Shown in pieces: positions 53,459 to 62,122 of a stretch of 64,000 nt of DNA. The stretch is from Olivibacter sp036959255. Lineage in GTDB: Bacteria; Bacteroidota; Bacteroidia; Sphingobacteriales; Sphingobacteriaceae. The stretch covers positions 976,054-1,040,053 of the forward strand of contig NZ_JAWMTI010000002.1 of the NCBI RefSeq assembly GCF_036959255.1, given 5' to 3'. The translations under genes were made by a program, and so were the position numbers. The notes under the pieces were generated by a model. The model saw only the letters and a program-made list of their open reading frames with translations, searched no databases and had not been told where the DNA came from. How positions within the stretch are numbered: position 1 is the first letter of the stretch; each line of letters begins with the position of its first letter.

Positions 53459-54958
53459 TTACGATATTGATGAAAAATCTCCAATAACATTGGGGATTTT
53501 TTTTATCAGGCAAGTTGCGGGTATCACTCCCATTCCTTCCTCCGCTAACAAATCACCTGCTTTTCCATGCATGAAAACTCCAAGCATCGCGGCCTCTGCC
53601 GCTTTGTAGCCCTGTGCTAGCAAAGCAACCAGTACGCCGGTCAGCACATCTCCCATGCCCCCACTAGCCATAGCGGGATTCCCGGTAAAATTAATCCATA
53701 TCTTCCCATCAGGTAATGCGATAAAAGTATAACGATTTTTGAGGATGATGATCAATTTCCTCTTTAATGCCTCCTCCTTTGCTTTCATAACACGATCCCA
53801 CCATTGATCGCTTTGTCCAAAGAGACGATCAAATTCTTTCATATGTGGCGTAAGAATAGTTCCTTCTTTTAGCAGCTTTAACAAACTTTTATTTTCGGCT
53901 AACATGTTCAGTGCATCTGCATCCAACACTAAAGGAGGAAGATCATCCGTTAGTAATTCACCTAAAGCCCCCTTCATTTCTTCTTCTGTTCCCAAACCGG
54001 GCCCTATTGCCAATGCATCATACTTCCCGGTCGTCAATTCAGCTATTTTCGAACGATTTAATGCCATTACTTCCGGTAAACGTGCATTAAGTGCGCTCAA
54101 TCCACTTCCCGGTATACAAACTGTAGTTAACCCTGCACCGGTATATAAACAGGATTCAGCGCACAGCAGTGCTGCTCCCATTGTATTCTCATTACCCGCC
54201 AAAATGCACGCATGCCCATAGGTACCTTTATGGCTAAAAGCCTCACGTAACTTTAATCGTGCATAGATATCTGCATCTGTAACCGAACAGAAGTCCGCCT
54301 CCAAGGAAGCGATGAAATTTTGCTGCAAACCTATGTCAACCACATGGAACCTTTTCAAAAACTTTCTGCTCTCGGGAAATAAAAAACTCAGTTTTGGTAA
54401 TTGAAAGGTAATCACATCATTCGCGACAACAATCTCTTCGAAATCTGTCATATTACCCTCCGAGGGCATTCCTGTTGGGATATCCACAGAAACCACCATT
54501 TTTGCTTCTTTATTAATCTGCTTCACAAGAAAACGCCAAGGATGAACTAGAGGCTTATTAAGTCCGGAACCAAGGAGTGCATCGACAACAATGCCTGCGT
54601 TTATTGTGGGTATCGGATCTGTAGGGTATAGCTCTTGAATTTGAATAGGATAATTTAATAAACGTTGATAGTTCTTCTCAAAATCATCTGTCTTTTTATC
54701 ATTGTACCTAACAATCCACACGTTAATGTGCGTATAACCTCTTTCAAAAAGTAAACGGGCAATGGCTAAACCGTCGCCACCATTATTACCGGTACCACAA
54801 CAAACTAATACCGGCATTAAGTCTGCATATAAGTGAACGAATTTATTCACGAAAGCATTTGCTGCTCTTTCCATTAAATCAATCGACGAAATTGGTTCGT
54901 TTGCGATCGTATAAGCATCTACTTCTCGAATTTGAGCGGCGGTCAATAAATTCTGCAT
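53459..54958 (-). CDS. Bifunctional NAD(P)H-hydrate epimerase/dehydratase
   Basis: Repairs hydrated NAD(P)H. The 499-residue fusion has an N-terminal epimerase (YjeF_N) with VCCGTGNNGGDGLAIARLL and VDALLGSGLNKP, and a C-terminal ADP/ATP-dependent dehydratase of the ribokinase-like fold with SHKGTYGHACILAGNENTMGAA, LAIGPGLGTE, LDADALNML, TPHMKEFDRLF and GNPAMASGGMGDVLTGVL. I start at the ATG at 54958; the open frame to 55075 encodes unrelated residues. The final codons carry the lipA terminator on the opposite strand. Confidence 0.95.
   Translation of the reverse strand: MQNLLTAAQIREVDAYTIANEPISSIDLMERAANAFVNKFVHLYADLMPVLVCCGTGNNGGDGLAIARLLFERGYTHINVWIVRYNDKKTDDFEKNYQRLLNYPIQIQELYPTDPIPTINAGIVVDALLGSGLNKPLVHPWRFLVKQINKEAKMVVSVDIPTGMPSEGNMTDFEEIVVANDVITFQLPKLSFLFPESRKFLKRFHVVDIGLQQNFIASLEADFCSVTDADIYARLKLREAFSHKGTYGHACILAGNENTMGAALLCAESCLYTGAGLTTVCIPGSGLSALNARLPEVMALNRSKIAELTTGKYDALAIGPGLGTEEEMKGALGELLTDDLPPLVLDADALNMLAENKSLLKLLKEGTILTPHMKEFDRLFGQSDQWWDRVMKAKEEALKRKLIIILKNRYTFIALPDGKIWINFTGNPAMASGGMGDVLTGVLVALLAQGYKAAEAAMLGVFMHGKAGDLLAEEGMGVIPATCLIKKIPNVIGDFSSIS
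53473..53504 (+). terminator. lipA terminator inside the convergent NAD(P)HX gene
   Basis: AAAAATCTCCAA (53473-53484) pairs with TTGGGGATTTTT (53490-53501, one G-T pair) around five bases, then T. It lies 27 bp after the lipA stop and within the last codons of the minus-strand gene ending at 53459. Confidence 0.85.
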
Positions 54959-55091
54959 AGCGAAAGTTAACCAAAAAAAACAGCATATCAATAGATTTCG
55001 TAAATTGCCACAAACCGTCAATCTAGAAGAAAACTTAGCACTCGATTCAAGTATACTTAAGCAGCGAGTCGCCAACCTGAGATATTTTTAG

Positions 55092-55099
55092 TATCTTTG
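55092..55099 (+). promoter_or_regulatory. Putative -7 element of the KhtT-like gene
   Basis: TATCTTTG matches TAnnTTTG, giving a leader of about 110 bases before the ATG at 55219. The leader includes a GC-rich stretch with short inverted repeats (around 55163-55190). Confidence 0.45.
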
Positions 55100-55218
55100 A
55101 AATTTGTTTGTAGAGTATTCGATAGTCGATTACTAACAATTAAATTTCCACCAAATAGATAGCACGGGCCCGGCGATATGCGCGGCCTATATAATTGTTA
55201 ATTAAATTAAGGATCAAA

Positions 55219-55713
55219 ATGTCTATAGTTAGGGAAAGTGACTTACCTGGTATAGGTAAGAAATACCAAATTGAAACCGGAGCCGGTGATAATATGGTAG
55301 TGGTTATCCACGATGATGGTAATCGTGAATTGTATCGTTTAGATGAAGAAGAAAATGAATCTAAATGTGTAATGACGCTGAGTGACGAAGAATCTCGTCA
55401 AGTCGCGGGTATTATTGGCGGTTTGTCATATAAACCCAAAGCGCTTGAGACGATGGAATTGGCAGTGAACGATCTTGTAATTGAATGGTACAAAATCGAA
55501 GAAAAGGCGGTCATCAACCAGCAAACTATCGGACAATTGGGGGTGAGGCAAAAAACGGGTGCTTCTATTATTGCAGCAATCAAAAACGAGGATAGCATCA
55601 TAAATCCAGGCCCCGATTATTTAATAACCCCTGGTACCACCTTAGTTGTTGCAGGAAAGCGGAGCAATATAAAAACATTAAAAGAATTATTAAAAAGCTA
55701 TCAAGTTGTATAG
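55219..55713 (+). CDS. Cation:proton antiporter regulatory subunit (KhtT-like)
   Basis: A 164-residue cytoplasmic protein with an N-terminal globular region (DLPGIGKKYQIETGAGDNMVVVIHDDGNRELY) and a C-terminal TrkA-C (RCK_C) domain: QLGVRQKTGASIIAAIKNEDSIINPGPDYLITPGTTLVVAGKR. This is the KhtT arrangement, which gates the KhtU K+/H+ antiporter in Bacillus. I start at the ATG at 55219 with AAGGA upstream. The antiporter gene follows by 30 bp. Confidence 0.9.
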   Translation: MSIVRESDLPGIGKKYQIETGAGDNMVVVIHDDGNRELYRLDEEENESKCVMTLSDEESRQVAGIIGGLSYKPKALETMELAVNDLVIEWYKIEEKAVINQQTIGQLGVRQKTGASIIAAIKNEDSIINPGPDYLITPGTTLVVAGKRSNIKTLKELLKSYQVV

Positions 55714-55743
55714 CTAAACCTTATAGGAAACCCATGTGACAGT

Positions 55744-57009
55744 ATGCATACAGAAACCCTGATCTTAGAAATTGGAATAGCCGTCGGACTCGTTGCCCTA
55801 GTAGGCCTGTTAGCCAATAAATTACGTTTTTCAGTTATACCCTTTTTTATTTTGATCGGTATGGCTTTAGGAGAACATGCACCAACGATCGGTCTGATAG
55901 ATTTACAATTTACGGAAAGTAAGCCATTTATCGATTTTATGGGCAGATTAGGCGTTTTATTTTTACTTTTCTATTTAGGGCTTGAGTTTTCAGTCGGTCG
56001 ACTTATAAAATCAGGGAAAGCAATCGTATCTGGTGGGTCTATCTACGTGTTTTTAAATTTTGTTGCTGGTTTACTGGTTGGGTGGATGATGAATTTGCCT
56101 TTTGCTGAAATGATGATCCTATGTGGTATCATGACCAGTTCATCCACCGCAATTGTTGCAAAGGTATTGACTGATCTGAAACGAACAGCGAATCCGGAAA
56201 CAGAAGTTATCATGGGAATGATCATGTTTGATGATTTATTCATCGCCATGCATATCTCCTTCTTATCCGGTTTGGTACTTACCGGCGGGGGCTCTTTCTG
56301 GACTGTTGCGAGCACTTCACTATTGGCATTGGCTTTCATTCTACTTTTTTTGATCCTTGGAAGGAAATTGATACCCTATATTGATAAAGTATTAAATATT
56401 AAATCGGGTGAGCTGTTTATATTGATCATTTTCGCACTGCTATTTTTAGTAGCTGGTTTTTCGGAAACAATTCATGTAGCTGAAGCTATCGGGGCCTTAA
56501 TGGCAGGGCTAGTTTTAGCAGATTCCCAATATATAAAACGGATTGAGCAAAGTGTTTTACCTTACAAAGATTACTTTGGAGCGATGTTTTTCTTTAGCTT
56601 TGGTTTATCTATTGATCCCTTCTCCTTAGGTGGCGCCGTTATGTGGGGAGCAATTGCCGCAATTGTGACTATTTTCGGGAACCTCGCTTCTGGCTATTTT
56701 GCCTCCCGTTTTGCAGGTCTGAAAAAGAAAACTTCTTTTGACATCGGCTTCACTTTGTCAGCTAGAGGCGAATTTTCTATCATTATGGCGAACATAGGAA
56801 AAGCCGGTGGACTTAATCCGATCATTCAATCTTTTGTTGTTGTATATGTACTAATTCTGGCTATTGTGGCTCCTATTTTAACAAAAGAATCCAGGAATAT
56901 TTGGCACGGTATATTTGGCGGGGGGTTGTATGCAAAGGATAAACAACCAACGAAAACATTAGAGGCTTTAGAGGCTAAAAGTACCGAAAACGTACCAGTG
57001 GATAAATAA
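55744..57009 (+). CDS. Cation:proton antiporter, CPA2 family (KhtU-like)
   Basis: A 421-residue membrane transporter with about 12 helices. Key regions are SVIPFFILIGMALGEHAPTIG, FLLFYLGLEFSVGRLI, TSSSTAIVAKVLTDLKRT, GMIMFDDLFIAMHISFLSGL with the acidic pair, EAIGALMAGLVLADSQ, and FTLSARGEFSIIMANIGKAGG. It belongs to CPA2 (KefB/KhtU). It has no attached RCK domain; that part is supplied by the preceding KhtT-like gene. The ion, K+ or Na+, is not known. Confidence 0.93.
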   Translation: MHTETLILEIGIAVGLVALVGLLANKLRFSVIPFFILIGMALGEHAPTIGLIDLQFTESKPFIDFMGRLGVLFLLFYLGLEFSVGRLIKSGKAIVSGGSIYVFLNFVAGLLVGWMMNLPFAEMMILCGIMTSSSTAIVAKVLTDLKRTANPETEVIMGMIMFDDLFIAMHISFLSGLVLTGGGSFWTVASTSLLALAFILLFLILGRKLIPYIDKVLNIKSGELFILIIFALLFLVAGFSETIHVAEAIGALMAGLVLADSQYIKRIEQSVLPYKDYFGAMFFFSFGLSIDPFSLGGAVMWGAIAAIVTIFGNLASGYFASRFAGLKKKTSFDIGFTLSARGEFSIIMANIGKAGGLNPIIQSFVVVYVLILAIVAPILTKESRNIWHGIFGGGLYAKDKQPTKTLEALEAKSTENVPVDK

Positions 57010-57017
57010 TAGATAGT

Positions 57018-57689
57018 TTATTTCCTCCAAACAATTTCCTTAATAGCGCTATGGTGCTGAATTTTTTGTATCGCCGTTAAAATCTCGTTATTCTCATTTC
57101 CTTGAAACTCTATTTCAATGGTAATCTCCTTATTGGTCTTATCAAAAAACATATTAGCTAACTTGATCCGATCAGCATCAAACCATTCACTAATTAATTG
57201 CATTGGATTGACTTCATCAGTGAGTGTTAAACGTAAAACGCGTTGCGTATAGCGTTGTACAAACCTCTTTTCAAGAGGTTGCAACATCCATAAGATAATA
57301 AGTGCAAAGATCGTAGCAATTAGTGCGGCAAAATACATTCCACCGCCACATGCCAGACCAATTCCTGCAACAGTCCATAGGCCCGAGGCAGTCGTAAGGC
57401 CCTTCACAATACCTTGTCTGAGAAACATGATCGTGCCTGCACCCAAAAACCCAATACCACTCACCACCTGTGCAGCAATACGAGAGGGGTCTAAAGTCAC
57501 ATGTCCGGTTTTAAGAATATCTGAAAATCCAAAGGACGAAACCATCATCATCAAGGAAGCACCGAGACAAACCATCATATGCGTCCGCATACCGGCAGTC
57601 CAATTTTTACGTTCACGCTCTAAACCAACAGCGGCACCAAATACAGCAGCAAGCACAAGACGAATAATTGTTTCCTGATGCGATAGCAT
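57018..57689 (-). CDS. MgtC/SapB family protein
   Basis: A 223-residue membrane protein. Four to five helices occupy residues 1-140, with the family motifs RLVLAAVFGAAVGLERERKNWTAGMRTHMMVCLGA, VVSGIGFLGAGTIMFLRQGIVKGLTTASGLWTVAGIGLACGGG. The C-terminal cytoplasmic part (150-223) is an ACT-like domain. MgtC-type proteins act in Mg homeostasis or inhibit ATP synthase in pathogens; the role here is unknown. It is convergent with the antiporter and 9 bp from the SufT-like gene. Confidence 0.93.
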   Translation of the reverse strand: MLSHQETIIRLVLAAVFGAAVGLERERKNWTAGMRTHMMVCLGASLMMMVSSFGFSDILKTGHVTLDPSRIAAQVVSGIGFLGAGTIMFLRQGIVKGLTTASGLWTVAGIGLACGGGMYFAALIATIFALIILWMLQPLEKRFVQRYTQRVLRLTLTDEVNPMQLISEWFDADRIKLANMFFDKTNKEITIEIEFQGNENNEILTAIQKIQHHSAIKEIVWRK

Positions 57690-57698
57690 AAAAAAACT

Positions 57699-58019
57699 TT
57701 ACATAAACCCTAATTCCAAGCGAGCCTCTTCGCTCATCATGCTTTTATCCCATTTTGGCTCAAAAGTAAGCTCAACAAGCGCATTCTTTACACCTGCTAC
57801 TTGTGCCACTTTTCTTTGTACTTCGTCTAATAGTTCACCCGCTACGGGACAGGCCGGCGCGGTTAGTGTCATAATGATTTTAACCGTTCCATCCTCCTTG
57901 GTAATAATTTCGTACACAAGACCTAATTCACATATATTAACGGGAATCTCCGGATCAAAAACTGTTTCCAGCTCTGCCTTAATTTTGTCTGCTATTCCAA
58001 GCTTATCTAAAACTATCAT
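57699..58019 (-). CDS. MIP18/SufT-like iron-sulfur assembly protein
   Basis: A 106-residue protein of the DUF59 (MIP18) family. Visible are DPEIPVNICELGLVYEI near the start and LTAPACPVAGELLDEVQRKVAQVAGVKNALVELTFEPKWDKSMMSEEARLELGFM, with the conserved Cys in TAPACP and the C-terminal tail of SufT/PaaD proteins. SufT helps mature Fe-S proteins; it usually lies in suf operons, but here it lies between MgtC and uvrA on the same strand. Confidence 0.94.
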   Translation of the reverse strand: MIVLDKLGIADKIKAELETVFDPEIPVNICELGLVYEIITKEDGTVKIIMTLTAPACPVAGELLDEVQRKVAQVAGVKNALVELTFEPKWDKSMMSEEARLELGFM

Positions 58020-58030
58020 GCGCTATCAAA

Positions 58031-60886
58031 TTACTTAACAGCACTCTCCTGAAAGCTTTCCAGTTCTGCTTTCAAGAAACGGGCTGTTTCACTCTTTTTA
58101 TTCTTTATCATCTCTTCAGGTATTCCATTAAAAAGAATCTTTCCTCCACCTGTTCCTCCTTCCGGACCCAAATCTATAATCCAGTCGGATACCTTAATGA
58201 CATCTAAATTGTGTTCTATCACTAAAACCGTATTACCTCTATCGACAAGTCTATTTAAAACCCCCAGTAGAACATTGACATCTTCAAAGTGCAAACCCGT
58301 GGTTGGCTCATCTAAAATATAAAACGTATTTCCGGTGTCCTTTTTTGACAATTCGGTCGCTAATTTTACGCGCTGCGCCTCACCTCCAGATAAAGTTACG
58401 GAAGATTGTCCTAAAGTAAGGTATCCTAGGCCAACATCCTGCAATGTTTTGATTTTTCGATGAATCGCAGGAATCGATTCAAAAAACGGCACCGCTTCGT
58501 CAATGCTCATATCCAACACGTCACTGATTGATTTCCCTTTGTACCTGACTTCCAACGTTTCCCTATTGTAGCGTTTTCCATTACATCCTTCGCAAGGTAC
58601 TTGAACGTCCGGTAAGAAATTCATTTCAATCACCTTCATCCCCGCACCTTGGCAAACTTCACAGCGTCCCCCTTTCACATTAAACGAGAATCTACCCGGT
58701 TTATACCCACGAATTTTTGCTTCAGGAAGTTGAACAAACAAACTGCGAATATCTGAAAACACGCCTGTATAAGTTGATGGATTCGAACGTGGCGTTCGAC
58801 CAATTGGTGTCTGATCTATTTCAATTACCTTATCAATATGCTCCAAACCTTCTATCGTAGTATAAGGCATTGGAATCTTTTTAGCTCGAAAAAAGTGATG
58901 GTTAAGAATTGGATACAGCGTCTCCGTTATCAATGTTGATTTACCACTTCCTGACACGCCGGTTACTGCAATCAATGTTCCCAAAGGAAAATCCACCGAA
59001 ACATTCTTTAAATTGTTCCCTGTAGCTCCTTTTAAAAGTAAGTGAAAACCATTACCAGTCCTTCTGTTTTTAGGCACATGAATCTCCTTAGTACCGTTCA
59101 AGTAAGCTGCAGTTAACGTATTCGCTTGTTTAATTTGAGTTGGTTTCCCTTGTGCAACGACAGCTCCACCATTCAGTCCAGCCGCTGGCCCCATATCGAT
59201 CACATAATCAGCCTCTAATATCATATCCTTATCGTGCTCAACCACGAGTACAGAATTACCGATATCACGTAAATCCTTCAATGCATTAATAAGTCGTGCA
59301 TTATCTCGTTGATGCAGACCAATGCTTGGTTCATCTAAAATATATAATACATTAACTAACTGGGATCCTATTTGAGTTGCCAGACGTATCCGCTGTGCCT
59401 CTCCACCTGATAGAGTTTTTGCCGTACGATCTAAAGTGAGATAGCCCAAACCTACATTCAACAAGAAATTTAAGCGATTAATAATCTCTTTCAAAATCTC
59501 CTCGGCGATTGTAATCTGACGTTCATTAAGCTTTTCTTTCAACGAAGAAAACCAAGAGGTAAGCGAAACCACGTCCATGCTTGCCAGTTCAAATATATTT
59601 TTCTCAGCCAGTTTAAAGTGAAGCGATTCTTTTTTTAATCGTGCTCCATTGCAAGCCGGACATTTCTTCATCACCCTGAATAACTCAATGTCTTCCGTTT
59701 TTCGCTCAGATTGCTCTTCTAATAGCTTGAATATACCATCAAAAGTTATTTTGTACTCTTTTACGTTCCATTTATTATAAGTAACGGGAACCGTAATCAA
59801 GTCAGGTGAACCATTTAATAATATGTCCAACTGTGCCTCCGTGAACTTATCTAAAGGTTCTGAGAGCGAAAATTCGTACTTTTTAGCGACTGCCTTTAAT
59901 TGTTGGAAGGTCCAGTTATCCTTATATTCTCCCAAAGGTGCTATCCCTCCTTTAAGGATACTCAATTTAGGGTCAGGTATAACGGAATTTTTGTCAATTT
60001 CAAAGACATAGCCAAGCCCATCACATTGATCGCAAGCACCATAAGGTGAATTAAAAGAGAATGTATTAGGTTGCGGCTCGTCATAAGAAATACCACTTTC
60101 AGGATCCATTAAATACCGGCTAAAGAAATATTCATTATTAGCCTGGTCACTGAGTTTAATGATTCCTTTGGCAGCTTTCATAGCCTGTTGAATGGACGAC
60201 TGAAGGCGCTTTTTTTCTTTTTCACTGAGCACTAAACGATCGATAACCATTTCAATATCATGAATTTTATATCGATCCACTTGCATCTTAGGTACCAAAT
60301 CCATCATTTCCCCATCAACCCGCACTTTCACAAACCCTTGCTTCCGAATCTGTTCAAACAGTTCCCGATAATGCCCTTTTCGTCCTTTCACTAAAGGGGC
60401 CAAAATATTCACTGCTTGTCCATCAAATTGCGTTAATATCCGTGAAACAATCTGATCTTCAGACATCCGTTCCATTTTGCGCCCGGTAACGTAGGAATAT
60501 GCCTCTCCAATACGCGCATACAGTAGCCGCATAAAATCATATATTTCGGTGATCGTCCCCACCGTTGATCGCGGATTTTTACTGGTCGTTTTCTGTTCGA
60601 TAGCAATAACAGGACTAAGTCCGGCTATTTTATCCACATCAGGTCGCTCCATTCCTCCCATAAATTGCCTGCTGTAAGCGCTGAATGTCTCCATATAACG
60701 CCGTTGTCCTTCCGCATAAATCGTATCAAATGCGAGCGATGATTTACCACTCCCACTTAAACCTGTTATTACCACCAACTCATTTCGTGGTATCACAACG
60801 TCTATATTCTTTAAATTGTGAACGCGTGCGCCAAAAACTTCCAGTTCACTTTGCTCTCCTAAATCAGGTGTATTCCGATTACTCAT
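58031..60886 (-). CDS. uvrA: Excinuclease ABC subunit A
   Basis: The DNA damage sensor of nucleotide excision repair, working with UvrB. The 951-residue protein has two ABC modules: first Walker A GLSGSGKSSLAFDTIYAEGQ, second GVSGSGKSTLITETLYPIL; signature LSGGEAQRIRLA and LSGGEAQRVKLA; and Zn sites CDQCDGLGYV, CPACNGARL and CEVCQGAG...CEGCNGKRY. UvrC is encoded at 30749; UvrB is not in this window. The -7 box TAAGTTTG lies about 100 bp upstream. Confidence 0.98.
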   Translation of the reverse strand: MSNRNTPDLGEQSELEVFGARVHNLKNIDVVIPRNELVVITGLSGSGKSSLAFDTIYAEGQRRYMETFSAYSRQFMGGMERPDVDKIAGLSPVIAIEQKTTSKNPRSTVGTITEIYDFMRLLYARIGEAYSYVTGRKMERMSEDQIVSRILTQFDGQAVNILAPLVKGRKGHYRELFEQIRKQGFVKVRVDGEMMDLVPKMQVDRYKIHDIEMVIDRLVLSEKEKKRLQSSIQQAMKAAKGIIKLSDQANNEYFFSRYLMDPESGISYDEPQPNTFSFNSPYGACDQCDGLGYVFEIDKNSVIPDPKLSILKGGIAPLGEYKDNWTFQQLKAVAKKYEFSLSEPLDKFTEAQLDILLNGSPDLITVPVTYNKWNVKEYKITFDGIFKLLEEQSERKTEDIELFRVMKKCPACNGARLKKESLHFKLAEKNIFELASMDVVSLTSWFSSLKEKLNERQITIAEEILKEIINRLNFLLNVGLGYLTLDRTAKTLSGGEAQRIRLATQIGSQLVNVLYILDEPSIGLHQRDNARLINALKDLRDIGNSVLVVEHDKDMILEADYVIDMGPAAGLNGGAVVAQGKPTQIKQANTLTAAYLNGTKEIHVPKNRRTGNGFHLLLKGATGNNLKNVSVDFPLGTLIAVTGVSGSGKSTLITETLYPILNHHFFRAKKIPMPYTTIEGLEHIDKVIEIDQTPIGRTPRSNPSTYTGVFSDIRSLFVQLPEAKIRGYKPGRFSFNVKGGRCEVCQGAGMKVIEMNFLPDVQVPCEGCNGKRYNRETLEVRYKGKSISDVLDMSIDEAVPFFESIPAIHRKIKTLQDVGLGYLTLGQSSVTLSGGEAQRVKLATELSKKDTGNTFYILDEPTTGLHFEDVNVLLGVLNRLVDRGNTVLVIEHNLDVIKVSDWIIDLGPEGGTGGGKILFNGIPEEMIKNKKSETARFLKAELESFQESAVK

Positions 60887-60985
60887 GTATAAAAAAGGAT
60901 ATAAAATGCGAATCTGTCAAGGGCCCAATCATCTGATGCCTTTATCTTGGTATTTCAATCGTTCCGAGACAGTCAAAGTACAATA

Positions 60986-60993
60986 CAAACTTA
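60986..60993 (-). promoter_or_regulatory. Putative -7 element of uvrA
   Basis: Minus strand TAAGTTTG matches TAnnTTTG, with a TTTG (61017-61020) 23 bp upstream, slightly too far for a normal -33. The leader would be about 95 bases. I see no clear SOS-type operator near it. Confidence 0.42.
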
Positions 60994-61060
60994 GACAATT
61001 TACTTCGATATACCATCAAAACAACGTCAATACTATTGGTTTTTGCTAAAAAAATTAACA

Positions 61061-61089
61061 AAAAAAGTCACAGCTCAAGCTGTGACTTT
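61061..61089 (-). terminator. Terminator of the lytic transglycosylase gene
   Basis: AAAGTCACAGC pairs with GCTGTGACTTT (61064-61089) with a short loop, and the minus-strand T-run follows. It lies 29 bp after the stop at 61118. Confidence 0.88.
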
Positions 61090-61117
61090 AAGAAGCTAAA
61101 TCAGTGTAAATAACAAT

Positions 61118-61912
61118 CTACAGCTGATCAGGATGTCCCTGACTTTCGCTGCTGGCATCAAATGCAAGTTTTGAGTTGGGGCCACTGGTACCATCGTACC
61201 CATAGCTAGTTGGATTCTCGATAACCTCTTTTGTGGAGATTAATTTATAAACATAATTCGCCGTCTCTTTATTCAGCTTTAGTTTATAATAATCTTCCTG
61301 ATTTTGGCGACGAATAGTCTTTCTCAGGCTTCCCCCACCAACATTATAAGCTGCGGCTACCAATGTCCAATTGCCGAAGTCCTTGTATAAGACTTTCAAA
61401 TATTTGCAGGCGGCAACCGTAGATTTTTCAACGTCAGTGCGCTCATCCGAAGATGGACTAACTTTCAACCCAAAAGCACGTGCTGTTGCAGGCATAAATT
61501 GCCATAAACCAGCAGCCCCTCTATGGGAGGTACCTTCGATCAATCCACTTTCAACTAATGGCAAATACTTGAAATCTTCGGGAATTCCATAGGCGCGAAG
61601 AATGGGCTCGATCTTAGGAAACCATGCTTTCGCATTTCTGTGAAGTTTATGAGTCTTAAGCCGTTGGAAAGAATGCGCTTTTAACGACCGTTTGATCTTT
61701 TGTTCAACATTCTTATCCTCCACCGGAAGATATTCATCTGCGAAATTTAAACTCGCAAATAAAGACTTCTTACTGTTTGACTCACTTTTTGTACTTACCG
61801 GGATGGTCTTATTAGTTCGATGTTTCACTACAGGCCGGCTGTAAATAAACATTTTTGAAAGAACTAAAATCAGTAAAACCACCAAGCTTGTACATAGGTG
61901 TTTTTTTATCAT
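61118..61912 (-). CDS. Lytic transglycosylase (MltD/SLT-like)
   Basis: A 264-residue exported enzyme that cleaves the glycan strands of peptidoglycan. An N-terminal hydrophobic segment (LVVLLILVLSKMFIYS) may be a signal or anchor. The SLT domain shows LPLVESGLIEGTSHRGAAGLWQFMPATARAFGLKV with the catalytic Glu in VESG, then VAAAYNVGGGSLRKTI with the AYN motif and ETANYVYKLISTKEV. No LysM domain is present, unlike full MltD. The -33/-7 promoter is upstream. Confidence 0.9.
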   Translation of the reverse strand: MIKKHLCTSLVVLLILVLSKMFIYSRPVVKHRTNKTIPVSTKSESNSKKSLFASLNFADEYLPVEDKNVEQKIKRSLKAHSFQRLKTHKLHRNAKAWFPKIEPILRAYGIPEDFKYLPLVESGLIEGTSHRGAAGLWQFMPATARAFGLKVSPSSDERTDVEKSTVAACKYLKVLYKDFGNWTLVAAAYNVGGGSLRKTIRRQNQEDYYKLKLNKETANYVYKLISTKEVIENPTSYGYDGTSGPNSKLAFDASSESQGHPDQL

Positions 61913-61950
61913 TCTTTACCTTTCTGTGTTGGTTATGCAAAAAAGCGCAG

Positions 61951-61982
61951 CAAATATAAAAATTATTTCCTTACAATACAAA
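61951..61982 (-). promoter_or_regulatory. Promoter of the lytic transglycosylase gene
   Basis: Minus strand: TTTG (61979-61982), 20 bp, TATATTTG (61951-61958), matching both Bacteroidota elements. The start codon lies about 39 bp downstream of the -7 box. Confidence 0.63.
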
Positions 61983-62089
61983 CACTTACAAAACATGCCT
62001 TGATTATGTGAAATTTTATACGTAAAATATATGTCTCATTTTTTTGTTAAATTTCACATTCAAAGTACTTTACTCAACATTATTTTGAG

Positions 62090-62097
62090 TACCTTTG
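62090..62097 (+). promoter_or_regulatory. Putative -7 element of the RluB-like gene
   Basis: TACCTTTG matches TAnnTTTG, 26 bp before the ATG at 62123. No clear -33 TTG. Confidence 0.45.
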
Positions 62098-62122
62098 CCA
62101 ATCATTTTACGGACAAATAAAT

